From positions 44,179,882 to 44,243,881 of the forward strand of contig CM064430.1 of assembly GCA_032690845.1 (NCBI GenBank): a stretch of 64,000 bases of DNA, read 5' to 3'. Under the pieces are notes generated by a model, which saw only the letters and a program-made list of their open reading frames with translations, searched no databases and was not told the origin of the DNA. Position numbers and translations under genes: made by a program. Position 1 is the first letter of the stretch. The number at the start of each line of letters is the position of its first letter. This document shows positions 24,810 through 36,088 of this stretch, piece by piece. Origin of the DNA: Eleusine coracana subsp. coracana. Its lineage: Eukaryota > Streptophyta > Magnoliopsida > Poales > Poaceae.

Positions 24810-27800
24810 ATGGGGGCGATGGAGCTGGAGATCCTGGGCATGAACTTCGGCTGCGTCCTCGCGGCGCTGGCTGACGCCAAGATCCCGGAGAACGACTGCA
24901 TCCTCCCGCTCGCGTCCAAGCTCCTAGGCTACGCCATCGTCGCCGCGTCCACCACCGTCAAGCTCCCCCAGGTTCCCTCGCTGTCTCTCAGTCCACCTAG
25001 TTAACGTTCCTTGTCGTCTCCAAGTGTGAATTTGTCTTGATCTGTGGTGCTCTCTACCGTTCGGTTCCGGCGGTGGGTGTGAGGCTGAGGGAGGATATCA
25101 GTTTCATGTTCTTTGCGTGAGCATGGCGTGCACGGAATTACGCATAAAGGCTGCCGTTTTTTGGAGCCTGGTGTGGTCTTGGCGTGGCGCAGTAGAGGAG
25201 CAGAGGAATCGAGGAGGGAGCCGCTGGAATTCTTTGTTCCTTTGTGGAATGATTGCAGATTGGTGTGATCCTTTCTGGTGCTTGTGTGTAGAGCGTGAAT
25301 TATTTCAGTAGCTTCTTGTCCAAACGCCTCACTGCTTGTTAGCTATTCTCGCCTCTCAATCCTTCATCTGAAATTTAGAAATTGGTCTGGGACCATGGTT
25401 TCCGGGCTTCCCATGCTCTGCTCTGAGATCTCTGTTGGTGTATTACAACCCCGGTCAGTCCACCGAACAACACCCTCCAGAAAACACACACCATCTTTCT
25501 TAAAATTCTTCGGTGAACTTTCACCTTTGATGTCTTGCTGCCTCCATATGCCTGCATCTGGAAATCAGTCTCTGCCAAGCCACAGTAAGTCGAAGGCCTT
25601 GAAGATGAGTAATAGGAAGAAGCTGGCCATGTTGACAAAAATGGATACCGTGGTCATGAAAATAGGAAGCTTCTTGTCGGTTCCTATAGATGTTGAGAAG
25701 CTACTGCCCTTATTATCTACGGTCCTTGGGTACTCCATCATTGCTTCATCCACCATCGGCAAGCTACCACAGGTGCTCGCATCTAGTGGAACTAAGAATG
25801 AGTTTGATGGTTTTGGATTTCATTCGTCATTCTATTATAATGTGCATTTATTAATTGTTTTTGTCGGACATAACATGCTTTTAATTGTATATTATGCATG
25901 GTATAAGGTAGCTTAATCGTTTTAATTTTTTTTTTGGGGGGGGGGGGGGGGGGCATCAAATTTTGGAAAGAGATGAATTAGCACACACACATGTAAACTC
26001 TGTTTCTTTTATGGTTCTGGCATGATTTTGTCACATTTGTGTGTATCACATGAACCCTTGCTATGATGGCTCAGCTGCGCAACATGATTGATAATCAACA
26101 ATAAATGCTTCTTAGTTTGTGAGTACTATAAAAGATTTCATTGTTCAAACCAAAAAGTTAATTGGACTGTTCATACTGCTTTCAATTCAATTATTTTTCT
26201 CTTCTATATGAAAGTCTTGTAAGACATTGGGAAAATATATAATTCATTTATGAGATCTTTATTACTGATCATTCACTCAATGCTTGTGCCTTCTAGGGTT
26301 GTTTACCTTCTCTTTTTGTTGTTCGGCCATAATTATGATTATTTTCTGTTGCAGATACTAAAAATTTTGAAGCATGGAAGTGTTAGAGGACTTAGTGTAG
26401 CATCTTTTGAACTTGAAGTTGTTGGCTACACGATTGCTTTGGCATATTGTATTCATAAAGGACTTCCCTTTTCTGCATATGGGGAGCTTGCATTTCTTTT
26501 GATCCAAGGTTTGTCTTGAGTGAAAAGCATATCTATATCTAAGCTTTCCTTCTCATATGCCAAGTCTTCTATAGCTCTGTTTCTTGATTTTTTTGTAAAT
26601 GATGTTTATATCTGATATGCAGCAATTATCTTGGTTGCGATCATTTACTATTACTCCCCACCGATGGGAACCAAAACATGGATGAAAGCTTTATTGTATC
26701 CTTAATATGTTTATTTCTAGTGCCTTTTGTGGGCTAGCCATAATGATGCACCAGTTCGCATGGAGAAGTTCAGAAATGGAAATTTGCCACAGTTTACTAA
26801 TATTTTGTCTTATTCTTTCTTTGACCCGTCTTTCCTAAACAGTGTCTGTTTAGATATTGTGGATTAGCTCCAACAGTTTTGGCTGGAAAAATTGATCCTG
26901 CTCTATTCGAAGTCCTTTATGTACGTAGTTTGTTATATCATATTTTGTTTCAAAGCTGATATAGGTTCATATGATCAACCTGTTTAATATAATGTCTGCT
27001 CTACTGTGTAGGCTTCACAGCACGCCATCTTCTTTTTTGCAAGAGTTCCACAGATATGGAAGAATTTTACAGTATGTTGTTATTCTTCTTGTTATAAATT
27101 CTGCGTAAAGCTATATAGTTTTAGGTATATTTTGTATCAAGTTTCCTGGATAGATCTGAGGGTGGCTAAATGTTTTTATCTGTGACATTCAAGATATATC
27201 CGCTTTAGATGTTTGACTGGCGTTTGGAAATTGGAACAAATATGTTGAGAAATAACCTTTAATATGAATTTCACTCCTATCCATGAGGCCACATAGTATG
27301 ATTGGGGATTCACAAACAGGGATTCCACACATGCAAGTTCACTGACTTTTTCGAGTATATGAATCTATTCAAAACTTTTGGCTGGGCTTTTGGTGTTTCT
27401 GGATTCAAGAAACTTGAATTAGACATTTCCTGCCATTTCATTAGAACCTTCTTCTAGTTTAAACCTTTTGTTCATGTGAAGATATATTATTCAAATATTA
27501 AATGATTGTTGCCTTGATGGTACTATGCAGAATAAGGGCACTGGCGAGTTGAGCTTCCTGACCTGTTTCATGAACTTTGCTGGTTCCATTGGTATGCTTA
27601 ATTTCATGCCAAATTTGTTAATTATTTCAGTTGTGGGTCCTCTATACTGATCCAACAGTGTACCATTCATGAATTGAGTTAATCACAGTTTTACCACTAA
27701 GTACATTTTTCCCTTGAGATCAATCAGTGTTGTCGTCCTTTGTATTTGATATCCTTAATAGAGTTTTGATTTGACATCTCTGTCATCACTAATACTCCTT

Positions 27801-28224
27801 GTGTTTCAGTGAGAGTTTTCACCAGTATCCAAGAGAAGACTCCCTTCAGTGGTATCCTTGATTCTGATTACATCTATTGACCTATTGATATTTATTGCTT
27901 TTTCATTGTTTCACTCTAAATATCACGTGCCGGTTATATAGGTAGTGTGTAGACTGCTAGCTAGTATGATATTCTTATCATAGGCAGTTATTTTTGTAGC
28001 GCTACTAGTGATAAAGATGTGAGGCAGGAGTGGGACGAAAATTATTTGTCCATTACTTTTTAATTACAAGCATATTTTGCTGCCTGCCTGATCATCACGC
28101 TTAATCCTTAACTCCTGTAAAAGTGATAATGGGCTCCGCGGTCGGCATCGTGATGAATGGTACACTGTTGGGTCAGATACTAATATACCAAAAATCTGCT
28201 CCGAAGAAACAGAAAGAAGATTAA
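24810..28224 (+). CDS. Mannose-P-dolichol utilization defect 1 (MPDU1/Lec35) homologue
   Basis: Eight exons: 24810-24971, 26355-26508, 26623-26695, 26854-26920, 27012-27071, 27531-27591, 27810-27851, 28124-28224; 720 nt, 239 aa, the usual plant length. PQ-loop family: KLPQ (residues 51-54) followed by ILKILKHGSVRGLSVASFEL is the first PQ loop, and ARVPQIWKNFTNKGTGELSF the second, with hydrophobic segments between. In animals this ER membrane protein is needed for use of dolichol-linked mannose and glucose in N-glycan and GPI-anchor assembly; the same role in plants is inferred. The frame is open upstream to 24642, but the start at 24810 (MGAMELEILGMNF) fits the family's short N-terminus; 24819 is an alternative. 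Introns 3 and 7 have U12-type signals, and intron 1 holds a second copy of the first-exon coding sequence. The C-terminus is lysine-rich (APKKQKED), compatible with ER retrieval. Confidence 0.93.
25605..25772 (+). other. Duplicated alternative first exon of the MPDU1-like gene (candidate)
   Basis: Inside intron 1 an open frame encodes LLPLLSTVLGYSIIASSTIG then KLPQ and ends at CAG with a GT donor at 25773. It parallels exon 1 (ILPLASKLLGYAIVAASTTV then KLPQ, CAG then GT). Both end in phase 0, so both can join exon 2 at 26355 without a frame change. Possible starts are 25605 (MSNRKKLAML) or 25641 (MDTVVMKIG); the frame is open back to 25395. The similarity covers about 35 residues, which argues for exon duplication. 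It may be a second promoter's first exon, a mutually exclusive exon or a decaying copy; only transcripts can tell. Confidence 0.6.
25926..25953. repeat. T-run/G-run homopolymer in intron 1
   Basis: A run of T is followed by about 17 G. Such tracts are prone to sequencing error, so the exact length is unreliable. Confidence 0.8.
26696..26853 (+). other. U12-type (minor spliceosome) intron 3 of the MPDU1-like gene
   Basis: The donor is GTATCCTTA, near-exact to the U12 consensus. TTTCCTAAAC at 26831-26840 resembles the U12 branch-point motif and sits about 15 nt before the acceptor TTTAG, with no polypyrimidine tract. Splicing joins ALL to YCGLAPTVLAGK, in frame with the family. Confidence 0.8.
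27852..28123 (+). other. U12-type intron 7 of the MPDU1-like gene
   Basis: The donor is GTATCCTTG and the branch point TCCTTAAC (28105-28112) is the exact U12 consensus core, about 11 nt before the acceptor AAAAG. The acceptor lacks a pyrimidine tract. Splicing gives TPFS-VIMGSAVG, matching the family's C-terminal region. Confidence 0.82.
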
Positions 28225-28479
28225 ACGACCCACTCGAGACTGAAAGTTTTTCCAGGTGGTTATGGATTTTATTCCAAGAACAAATGGCAATTCATGTTAT
28301 GAGAAAGAGTCCTTGTTTCTTTTGGCACTTAGCAGTACCTTGACTGATGTAGTTACAGACACAACTGCAGTTTGTTTGTAACTTTATAAGCTGTTGATTA
28401 TGAATTTATTGGTTTCCATGTTTTCCTTCAGAATATGATGTTCCATGTTTGGATTTCACTTGTTTCTACCAGCTGCTTA

Positions 28480-28775
28480 AAAAATCCTCGACCTGCAGCG
28501 GGTAATAAGACTGTCCGTAGTCATTTTTGCTAAGAAGACCTCACGTAGGTCGAGAAAATCTCTGAACCCTGTCCCACCCTTACATAGCGACACCGTGGCT
28601 CGTGTGCAATGTCCATGACCTGGGCGGGTCTTGTACCTGTGCTTTAGCGTGGTAATAAGTGAAGGGATTTTTTTTATTCCAACCCGTAAATTTGCTCCTA
28701 CTGAAAATCGAACCCGGGATCTTAAGGGTGTTACTAAGCCACCTCAATCACTAGGTTGAAGGACCGTTCACCTAT
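28480..28775 (-). mobile_element. tRNA-derived SINE with T-rich 3' tail
   Basis: A 10-bp duplication CAGCTGCTTA flanks it exactly (28470-28479 and 28776-28785). On the minus strand the 5' region has a tRNA-like head with A-box-like GAGGTGGCTTAGTAAC and B box GGGTTCGATTTTC (near 28705-28760). It ends at its 3' side in GGTCGAGGATTTTT, a poly(T) rather than poly(A) tail, as described for some maize SINE families. It lies about 255 bp downstream of the MPDU1-like stop codon and may be in its 3' UTR. Confidence 0.85.
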
Positions 28776-28785
28776 CAGCTGCTTA

Positions 28786-29435
28786 GAGGTAGCCACTTTT
28801 GCACAATGGTCTCTACAAAGAACAAAAAAAAAAAAAAAGAGGTAGCGATGACATTAGGTTAATATTATTTTTCATATCCTTCAAATTTAACTCCTCCGAT
28901 TCTTCATAAACTGCGCGTGTTGATTTCAAGAGCTTCTAGTTCTAGCTAGACCCTATTGACGTGAAAAAACACTGATGACAGTGCATCCCTACTGTAGGTG
29001 AAATTTCACAGAACACAGAAGTACAAATGCTATGAAGTAACATTAATTCGATCCTATATTCAAACTGAGCAGCAAAAACAACAGGATTTGGCTGGACCTG
29101 TTGGCTCTTCAAAACCACTTATTGGATGATTTATTCTTCTGACAAATTGATCAGCTAGTTTCACATAGGAAAATCATCACAAAATAGAATTGGTAAGGAC
29201 AAATATTCTTCATCAAACATGTTTGGGACAACAATTCTTTAAACTTTATTACATGCTCATCGAATTGTGTGACACCAAGTATCACCAACATGCGGAGCAC
29301 CGCACAAGGCAAATAACATATGCACGGCCGCAGTGAGCTTTTCATCGCCTAAGATTACCAAGTCCATGGCAAATTACTTACACTAGCCTGAGGAGATAAG
29401 TGCATGACTGTATCATACGAGAAACAGCATGCAAG
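28786..29435. other. Intergenic between convergent genes
   Basis: Holds the 3' flanks of the MPDU1-like gene (+) and the carboxypeptidase gene (-). An A-run of about 16 lies at 28825-28840. No other gene. Confidence 0.5.
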
Positions 29436-32400
29436 TTACATTGTAAAATCGAGCTTCTGAAAGCTTGAAGACGGTTCTGAAAGGTTTCCTGAAGTCCATC
29501 TCTTCAGCATCTCCAAAGCAGCCTTAGGTTGATCCATTGGTACCATGTGACCAGCATCGTGGACCTGTTGTGCAGAACACCTATGTTAAGTTTCCAGAGG
29601 GAGTACAAATTGCTAGAGCAAATATGACACAATATGTTGTGGCCTTCTACTTTCACACTTCAGTTTGCTGCACTTCCTCCTAGTTTTCCATATTTAACTT
29701 GGTTTTGCGGACTAAAGATCTGTGAGTGGTTTTGATAACACACCATGTATTTTTTGTTTGTTGAGAAGCCTTGTTACATAAAGGAATGAATATAATGCAT
29801 ATGTGAAATTATTTGTGCAGGAGAAAAACTGTTGGTTATCTAAAAGGAACAAATATTTTGAATTGAGTATGGGCCCAACCTTCAAGAAACTCAAAGGACC
29901 ATGGCTTTTGAGAACACCAGCTTCTTTTCCGTCAACCGTGAAGGGCTTCTCAGATGATGAGACAAAAGCTTCCTTTCCAGACCATTCCATTGAGTTCACC
30001 CATCTCGAGTTCCCTGTCCAAATCATGAAAAGATTAAGTACACGTCTATCAAGGTAGAATCAGAAAAATACCATGATAATGAGGGACAATTCAAAAGAAC
30101 TTCATCCTTTCGTTACCCAGTCAAAAATTTCATCATTGTGTACAAACATGAGAAGTAGCATAAATTGTTTGTGTCCTCTAGGATTACAAACATTTAGTAC
30201 CAGGGAGCTTATATCTTAGTAAAAAAAGTCTACAGCATGTTCCGGAACTGTGCTTTCACACTTTTCATACTACAGATGAAGATAGGGATTAAATGAATAT
30301 TATTCATGCTAGAGCCACTAATTTCCTAATAGAAGTTCACAGAAACCAACCATGAAGGAGCAAAGCACAAGTCTAAAATAATAAAAGCTCACATGATGGC
30401 TAGCATAGGGCTATCTGTGTTTACTAATGGTGTGTTGCAAAATACTCACCAAGCCAGTTGCATATGAGGTCATACTCTCCGGCATAAATCAATACTTTGA
30501 TGTCATTCTCAAGGAGCTCAGGAATTCCAACTTCAAGGTTCCTCATCCAATCTAATAGCATGGCCTCATACACAGTTGGGCTGCATGAAACAAACTCTAT
30601 GTTCCCAACTCCTAGGTTCTCTCTGACAGATTTCAGGTTGAGAAATTTCTCCAAATTAGAGAAATCATAACACAAGCTTCCGACACATGGCTTCCTGATG
30701 TCATAATACTGCAGCAAAAAGATGGACACTCATTAAAAGATTCCAAAACATGGAGAGAAGAAAAGGTATGTTCTTCTCCCTACATTTTTACTCCCAATGA
30801 TTGTCCTAATGGAGCTGAATATTGTATTGCAAACAAAGTATGCCGCGAGGCAAGATACAGTGCCAGAGGTACCTGCACAAAAGGAGGTATTAAAGTTTCA
30901 AATATGCAAAGATCTTATGAACTAATAGCTGAAGAAACATTTGAATGCTGATAGTTCAGCGAGGCTCAGAGGTAGTAATAATGAAAGAGACATAAGACCA
31001 ACAAAGCAGAACTTACCACAAAGCTTGACAGCAAATTCACAAGTTGGAACTATTTTATTAATCCTATTATATTGGGATTTTGTAATTAGTCCCATATCCA
31101 ATGCATAATCAGGATATGCCTTGTACTGTAATGCTGGATCTGTCAGTCCATTACCAATTGCAAAACCCTGAAAATTGTTAACATTTAGAATTCCATCGAA
31201 ATGATGTCTTAGAAAGGAAAGCATTATGTGGATGCTTCCATACAGAAAGAATCATAACCTTCAAATTAATGTGAATGCCCTCATTGTTCTTGTTTCCCTG
31301 GTACACACGACTTGCAAAGGCAGGAATGTAATGGCCAGCATATGATTCCCCAGTTATGTAGAAATCATTTTTAGCATACTGCGGGTGCTCGGTGAAAAAG
31401 GCCTGGCAATATCACATAGTAAGATTGCAAGTAACTGAATTCATTGTGAAACTACAGAAGCCTGCATTTTCTTCTAGATTCTTAATCAAGTTCAGGACTG
31501 CCACTAGTTCACCTCAATGCCCTGCCTAACTTCAACTGGAAAAGTCAACCTCTCAACCTTATGTTGTGTTTCAGAAAGTCATATGTGGTAGCTACAATGT
31601 TATCTAATCCACACATCCAATCATTTGCTGCAATTCTTACTTCAGGGAAATAAATTTTGTAGTAGAACACCTTGCCAGGACCAATTTCTAGTTCACAATG
31701 AAATTGAAAGCATCATATCGTAACAAAGATAGTAGTTACCTGCAAGAAGGCGTATAGGTCATTGCTAATGCTCGCTTCATTGTGGCGGGTGTCCCGTGCA
31801 TCGGAGCTGTAGCTAAACCCAGTTCCAGTCGGCTGGTCGACGTAGATAAGATTGGATGCCTGTCAAAGACGGTCGATATTACCCAGACAGAACAGGGATC
31901 ACACATAGTGGCTGCTTAAGATTAGGTAACAGACCTTGACAATAACTTTGAGAAAAACTTTACTGCTAGACTGAGCGGCGCAGAAGTGTAATATACCTGG
32001 TCCCAACCGAAGTCATTCCAGACGAGGGACAAGTTGTCAGCGATGTTGAAGGGCCCGTTCTCGTAGAAGAGCGCGAGCTCGCTGCTGCATCCGGGTCCAC
32101 CGGTGAGCCAGATCACCACGGGGTCCTCCTTCTTGTGCCCCCTTGACTCGAAGAAGAAGTAGAACATCCTGCAGAGCACCAACACGCGACATGCTCAGTG
32201 CGTGGAAGGAACAGAACTGCATCCAAATTGGGGGCCGTAGGGAGCAAGACGAGACGAGGCTAAGGACCGGCTAAGCTCACCTGGCGTCGTAGGTGTTGGG
32301 GAGGCGGTAGTACCCGGCGCGATGGCCCAGGTCCTCCACCGACGGGCCACCGATGCCGGCCATGGACGCAAGGCGGAGGGGCCTCTCGACGAGGGTCCCC

Positions 32401-32630
32401 GCGGCGTCTACGGAACCGGCGAGGCGGCCGCTGCGGGATGAAGCGTCCGCCGGGTGGAGGTTGAGGGCGTGGATGAGGTCGACGGCATCAGAGCGCGGGA
32501 ATCTCGGGGCCAGCTGACGCGGCGCGGAGGAAGGGAGGCGCAGGAAGTCCTCCGGTGAGGCGGCGGAAGCTCCGGCGGTAGCGACGAGGAGGAGGCCGAG
32601 GAGCGCTCGCCTCTGACAGGTGGGTCCCAT
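29436..32630 (-). CDS. Serine carboxypeptidase III (CP-MIII type), peptidase family S10
   Basis: Nine exons in transcript order: 32630-32281, 32168-31997, 31859-31740, 31402-31259, 31167-31017, 30872-30784, 30708-30450, 30013-29880, 29564-29436; 1548 nt, 515 aa, close to the cereal enzyme. A signal peptide (LLGLLLVATAGASA, residues about 10-23) and a propeptide with LAPRFPRSDAVDLIHALNLHP precede the mature enzyme. The catalytic Ser is in GESYAG (about S234), Asp in YAGEYDLICNW (about D422), His in HDAGHMVPMDQP (about H479). The substrate-binding WLTGGPGCSSE is present. All key residues are intact. Members are vacuolar or secreted exopeptidases that release C-terminal residues at acid pH and act in seed storage protein turnover and senescence. 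All introns are GT-AG. The gene converges on the MPDU1-like gene. Confidence 0.95.
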
Positions 32631-32907
32631 GGCGGCGGGGCGAGGTGAATCGACGGAATCAGAAGTGGGGCGACGAGCAGATCAGTAGTGGCGTGGGGGG
32701 GAAGAAGAAGGCGACTAGCGACGGTTTGCGCGAGAAGAATCAACGCACCGGCGGGCCCACCGATCAGAGAGTCACAAGAGCTAGCGAACACGTGTGCGTT
32801 CGAGGGTCTTCAGCCTGAGTGATTCCACACGATATTTTTCTATACGTGTCACTCTAATGAGAGTGCTATAAGATTCCTTAATTTCATTTTTTTTAACCTA
32901 CTAATTA
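32631..32907. other. 5' flank of the carboxypeptidase gene
   Basis: GC-rich leader and proximal promoter up to about 32790, then AT-rich. No confident TATA box. Confidence 0.4.
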
Positions 32908-33273
32908 GACCAGTCTCAATGTATAATTTTATCTTATACTTTTTAAAAATGTCACATCAAATTTAAAGATTTAGTTTGATATATGAAATAATTTCTCTCA
33001 ATACATAATTTCATCTTACGATTTTATAAATAAATTATAGCATTAAATTAGTATCTATGTGTTATATTAAGATTAGTTAAAATGTGTTAGGATAAAACTT
33101 TATATTTTTAATGGGAGTTTTAATAGAGTTTCATATCTATAAAATAGTGGCAAATAAATTTCATCCCTATGAAATCCATTTACCTAATTTTATATTAATT
33201 ATTATACCACATTATCTCTTTTACTTATATGATATTTTATTTAATACTAATGAAACTCTCACTTACACTAGAC
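32908..33273. mobile_element. Harbinger/Tourist-type MITE (degenerate)
   Basis: It starts GACCAGTCTCAATG after TTA and ends CACTTACACTAGAC before TAA. The reverse complement of the end (GTCTAGTGTAAGTG) partly matches the start. The interior contains GAGTTTCAT and GAAACTCTC blocks characteristic of a widespread grass MITE family with GACCAGTCTCAATGG-like ends. Ends are imperfect and it may be two merged copies. Confidence 0.5.
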
Positions 33274-34022
33274 TAATAGTTACCATCGTCGACTTTCTTT
33301 GGGCAGACATCCCTGTCTGGATGCATCGAGCATCGTGAAGCTGAATCATTTAGGATAACAAGATCAGAACGAATCGACGATTCAAGTTCAACTCAGGGTC
33401 GTAGCCAAGCTGTATGTTAACCATTTCTCTAGTTGCTGCCACGGATGTCGAACTGCCACCAAGTTGACCTAACTAATATCAGACTCAGATGTCACCGGCA
33501 TCCACGATTGAAGCAAATATCCTGTCCCCTGCCTGCGTATCCAGAAATCTAGCTAAAAGTATGTCAAAGATTGAAGGAAATTTGATTCGCATGCGGAACT
33601 GAAAGAGTGAAGATGCCTTAAAAGTAAAACTTAGGGGAAGAAATATAAATAGTTTAGCAATCTAAAATTCTTGCTCCAGATGGTAAGAATACTGACTGAA
33701 ACACAGAGTGCACAGCGCAAAGCTGTTCCGCTGCATGTACCGCTGGAATTTAGTGCAAAGCTGCTCCTTTTTCTTTTAAAATTTGTTTTGGTAGAGTTTC
33801 AGTTCATATAAAAAATAACTTTAAATTTAGATTATTAGTTAAAAATAATTTTTTAGTTTATTCTGATTTATGTGGCTTATACAATCAAACTGTTTGATAA
33901 AACAATTTATCCTAATTTTTTAAAAATAAATTATACATGTGAAAAGGTTATAATACCCCTGACATTAGAGACTAATACGTTATTATTTTTTTTCCTTCTA
34001 ACCCTCTAATGTGTTCTCTCTC
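33274..34022. other. Intergenic, possible left part of another DNA element
   Basis: No gene. Bases about 33777-33960 (TTTTGGTAGAGTTTCAG start, AT-rich body) look like one arm of a grass TIR element. A possible other arm lies at about 35640-35720 (TAGGGATTATATAGC on the minus strand), which would make 34026-35232 a nested insertion. Unproven. Confidence 0.4.
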
Positions 34023-34025
34023 TTA

Positions 34026-35232
34026 GACTGACTCTAATAATAGGAGCCATTTTGGAGAGGTAAAAGGAGGAATGTCTCCCCTAAACAGTATCGACTGAAG
34101 CATGCATTCGATGTTGTCTCCAACAGACATTGCATTTTGGAGAGGCAAAAAGTGCGTCACTCGCCAAGCTCGCCGCCGGCTCACTCGCACATGCGCACCG
34201 CCCCTGTCCGGTGCCCTGCCCGCGACCGCGCTGCTCGCCGTTGCTCCCCGCCTGCCGCTCGGCCCGCAACCGCGCTGCTCGTCGTGAGCTCGAGCTCCGC
34301 CCGCTCCTCCTTGCTCCCGGCCTCGCTCCGCCCGTGCTCCCCGCCATGCCTCCGCGCGCGGCATGAGCTCGAGCGGCCCGACCTCCGCGCGTGCGCCGCC
34401 TCGCCGAGCTCCGCCCGTGCGCCATCTCCACGCCGCCAAGCTTTGACCACGGCCTAACCTCTGCGCCAGCCTCCCCGAGCATCGTCGCCTCCGTCCGCGC
34501 GAGCTGGAGACGCCACCCCCGCGTGTCGCAGTGCGCAGCCCCCGCGCCAGCGCGCCCCCGTGCGCCGCCGACCTGCGCGCGCCGCCCCTACCTCTGCTGT
34601 GCCTCCATGCGTCGGAGAGCAGAGGAGGACGGCGGCCTTGGCCGCCGCCACGAGGAGGGAGAGCAGAGGATAAGAGCGACCATGGCTGCACCGCCTGGAG
34701 ACACGCGCGCGGGATGGAGGTGAGCTGTCGCTCTCGTGGTCCGTGGCGCTCGTCCTTGCCGCCGCCCCGCTTCCGTGGGCTCCTGCCGCTCTGCCTCTGC
34801 TCCCGTGCGCTTCCGAGCTCGAGGCGCCGCCTTGCCTTCGCTCGCGTTGGGGAGGAGGCCGTGGAATCGAGCGATGCGGCCGTGGAATCAAGCACCTCCG
34901 TGTGAGGAAATTGTGGAATCGAGCTCATGGCCGAAATCGTGGGAGGGCTCGAGGAGGACGGCGTGGGAGGCTCGGGTAGCAGACGGAGAGTTTTTGGAGC
35001 CTGAGTCAGACGCGGTGGAAGGCAGACGGCACCGAGCAGCGCGGTCAGGCGCGGAGAGCATGACGGTGGAAAATATCTTCGGATGAGAGAGGATATCTAC
35101 TTTTACATCACTTCTCTTTTGACAAGCCAAAATACCTCTTCGTTTGCATTGTCTGTTGGAGACTGATTTGGACATGCACAGATGTCAAATGAGAGCCAAA
35201 AATGCATTTGCTTGATGCTGTTGGAGTCAGCC
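34026..35232. mobile_element. Non-autonomous TIR transposon with GC-rich interior (PIF/Harbinger-like TSD)
   Basis: The left end GACTGACTCTAATAATAGG and the reverse complement of the right end (GGCTGACTCCAACAGCATC) match at the tip. A second inverted block matches further in: GTCTCCAACAGACATTGCA (from about 34114) against the reverse complement at about 35145-35165 (GTCTCCAACAGACAATGCA). Both flanks read TTA (34023-34025 and 35233-35235). The core (about 34150-35050) is extremely GC-rich, unlike the AT-rich flanks, with long overlapping frames on both strands, such as 301 codons at 34928-34023 (-), that look compositional rather than genic. No transposase is seen. The core could be captured gene or leader sequence. 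Confidence 0.65.
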
Positions 35233-35235
35233 TTA

Positions 35236-36088
35236 CGTTGAAAAAAATCCTCTCCGGTCCCACCATTCAACCTCGTCTTCTTCTTCCTCTACTAGATTCA
35301 ATAGCAGCACCGCCCTGCACTACGAGCCCGCTTGCGTCCGACCCAACAACCGCGAAGCTCGCCGGATCACGCCTTTTGGGCCAGCCGCCCACCATTTCCC
35401 TCTCCTTACCAACTCGATTGCTGCTGATTCATGGACTTTCCTCTAGTGGCTGGAGAGAGACGAGAGAGAGAAAACGAGAGGACATAGGATGATAGGAGCG
35501 ACTGAATCGTTTTTTCCAGGGGCAAGGATGGCCACGAGTGCACGTCGTCGCTGCGTGAGCAGCAAAAAGCTAGCTTGACCTCTGCAGTAGAAATAGACAA
35601 CCGCTTATTGCTGCGTCTTTGTATAAGCTGTTTTCTTATCCCTCTCTTTGATATAGCTTTGGCTTAAAACAGCTCATGAAGCTGCTATGCTATATAATCC
35701 CTACCGAAGGGACCCTTAGACAGCAAAGCTGCTCTTCAGTAAGACACAAGATTGAAATACCATTACACTTATTATAACCACGAATCTTCTCCAAAAAGCA
35801 AGGCAGAAAATGGAAGCGTGTCAACTGAGAACAACCCGTTCAGGCAGACCACAGGACCAGTGCACAAACAATTATTCAAATTTTCATTCTAAAACCTTGC
35901 ACAGATGATCAAATCTGAAACACATCAACATCAATTTCGCCCTCGCCACTATACAACAATACATTGCCAGCCCAAACAAACCATGAAAAATTTACAGTTA
36001 ACAACCTAGTTTATCTCAGTACTTGTATATCATAATTTCTGTAATCCCATGGATTCCCAAAGTCAGACGGCCCAGAAGAAGCATGGCT
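35236..36088. other. Intergenic, 3' flank of VPS24
   Basis: A moderately GC-rich part (35240-35600) without a convincing gene is followed by AT-rich sequence that probably holds the VPS24 3' UTR (about 35740-36088). Confidence 0.45.

Noticed and set aside
34023..34928. 301-codon open frame on the minus strand in GC-rich sequence
   Set aside because: Arg/Ala/Gly-rich low-complexity composition, overlapping long frames on both strands, no domain, and located inside a TIR element. It is a by-product of high GC.
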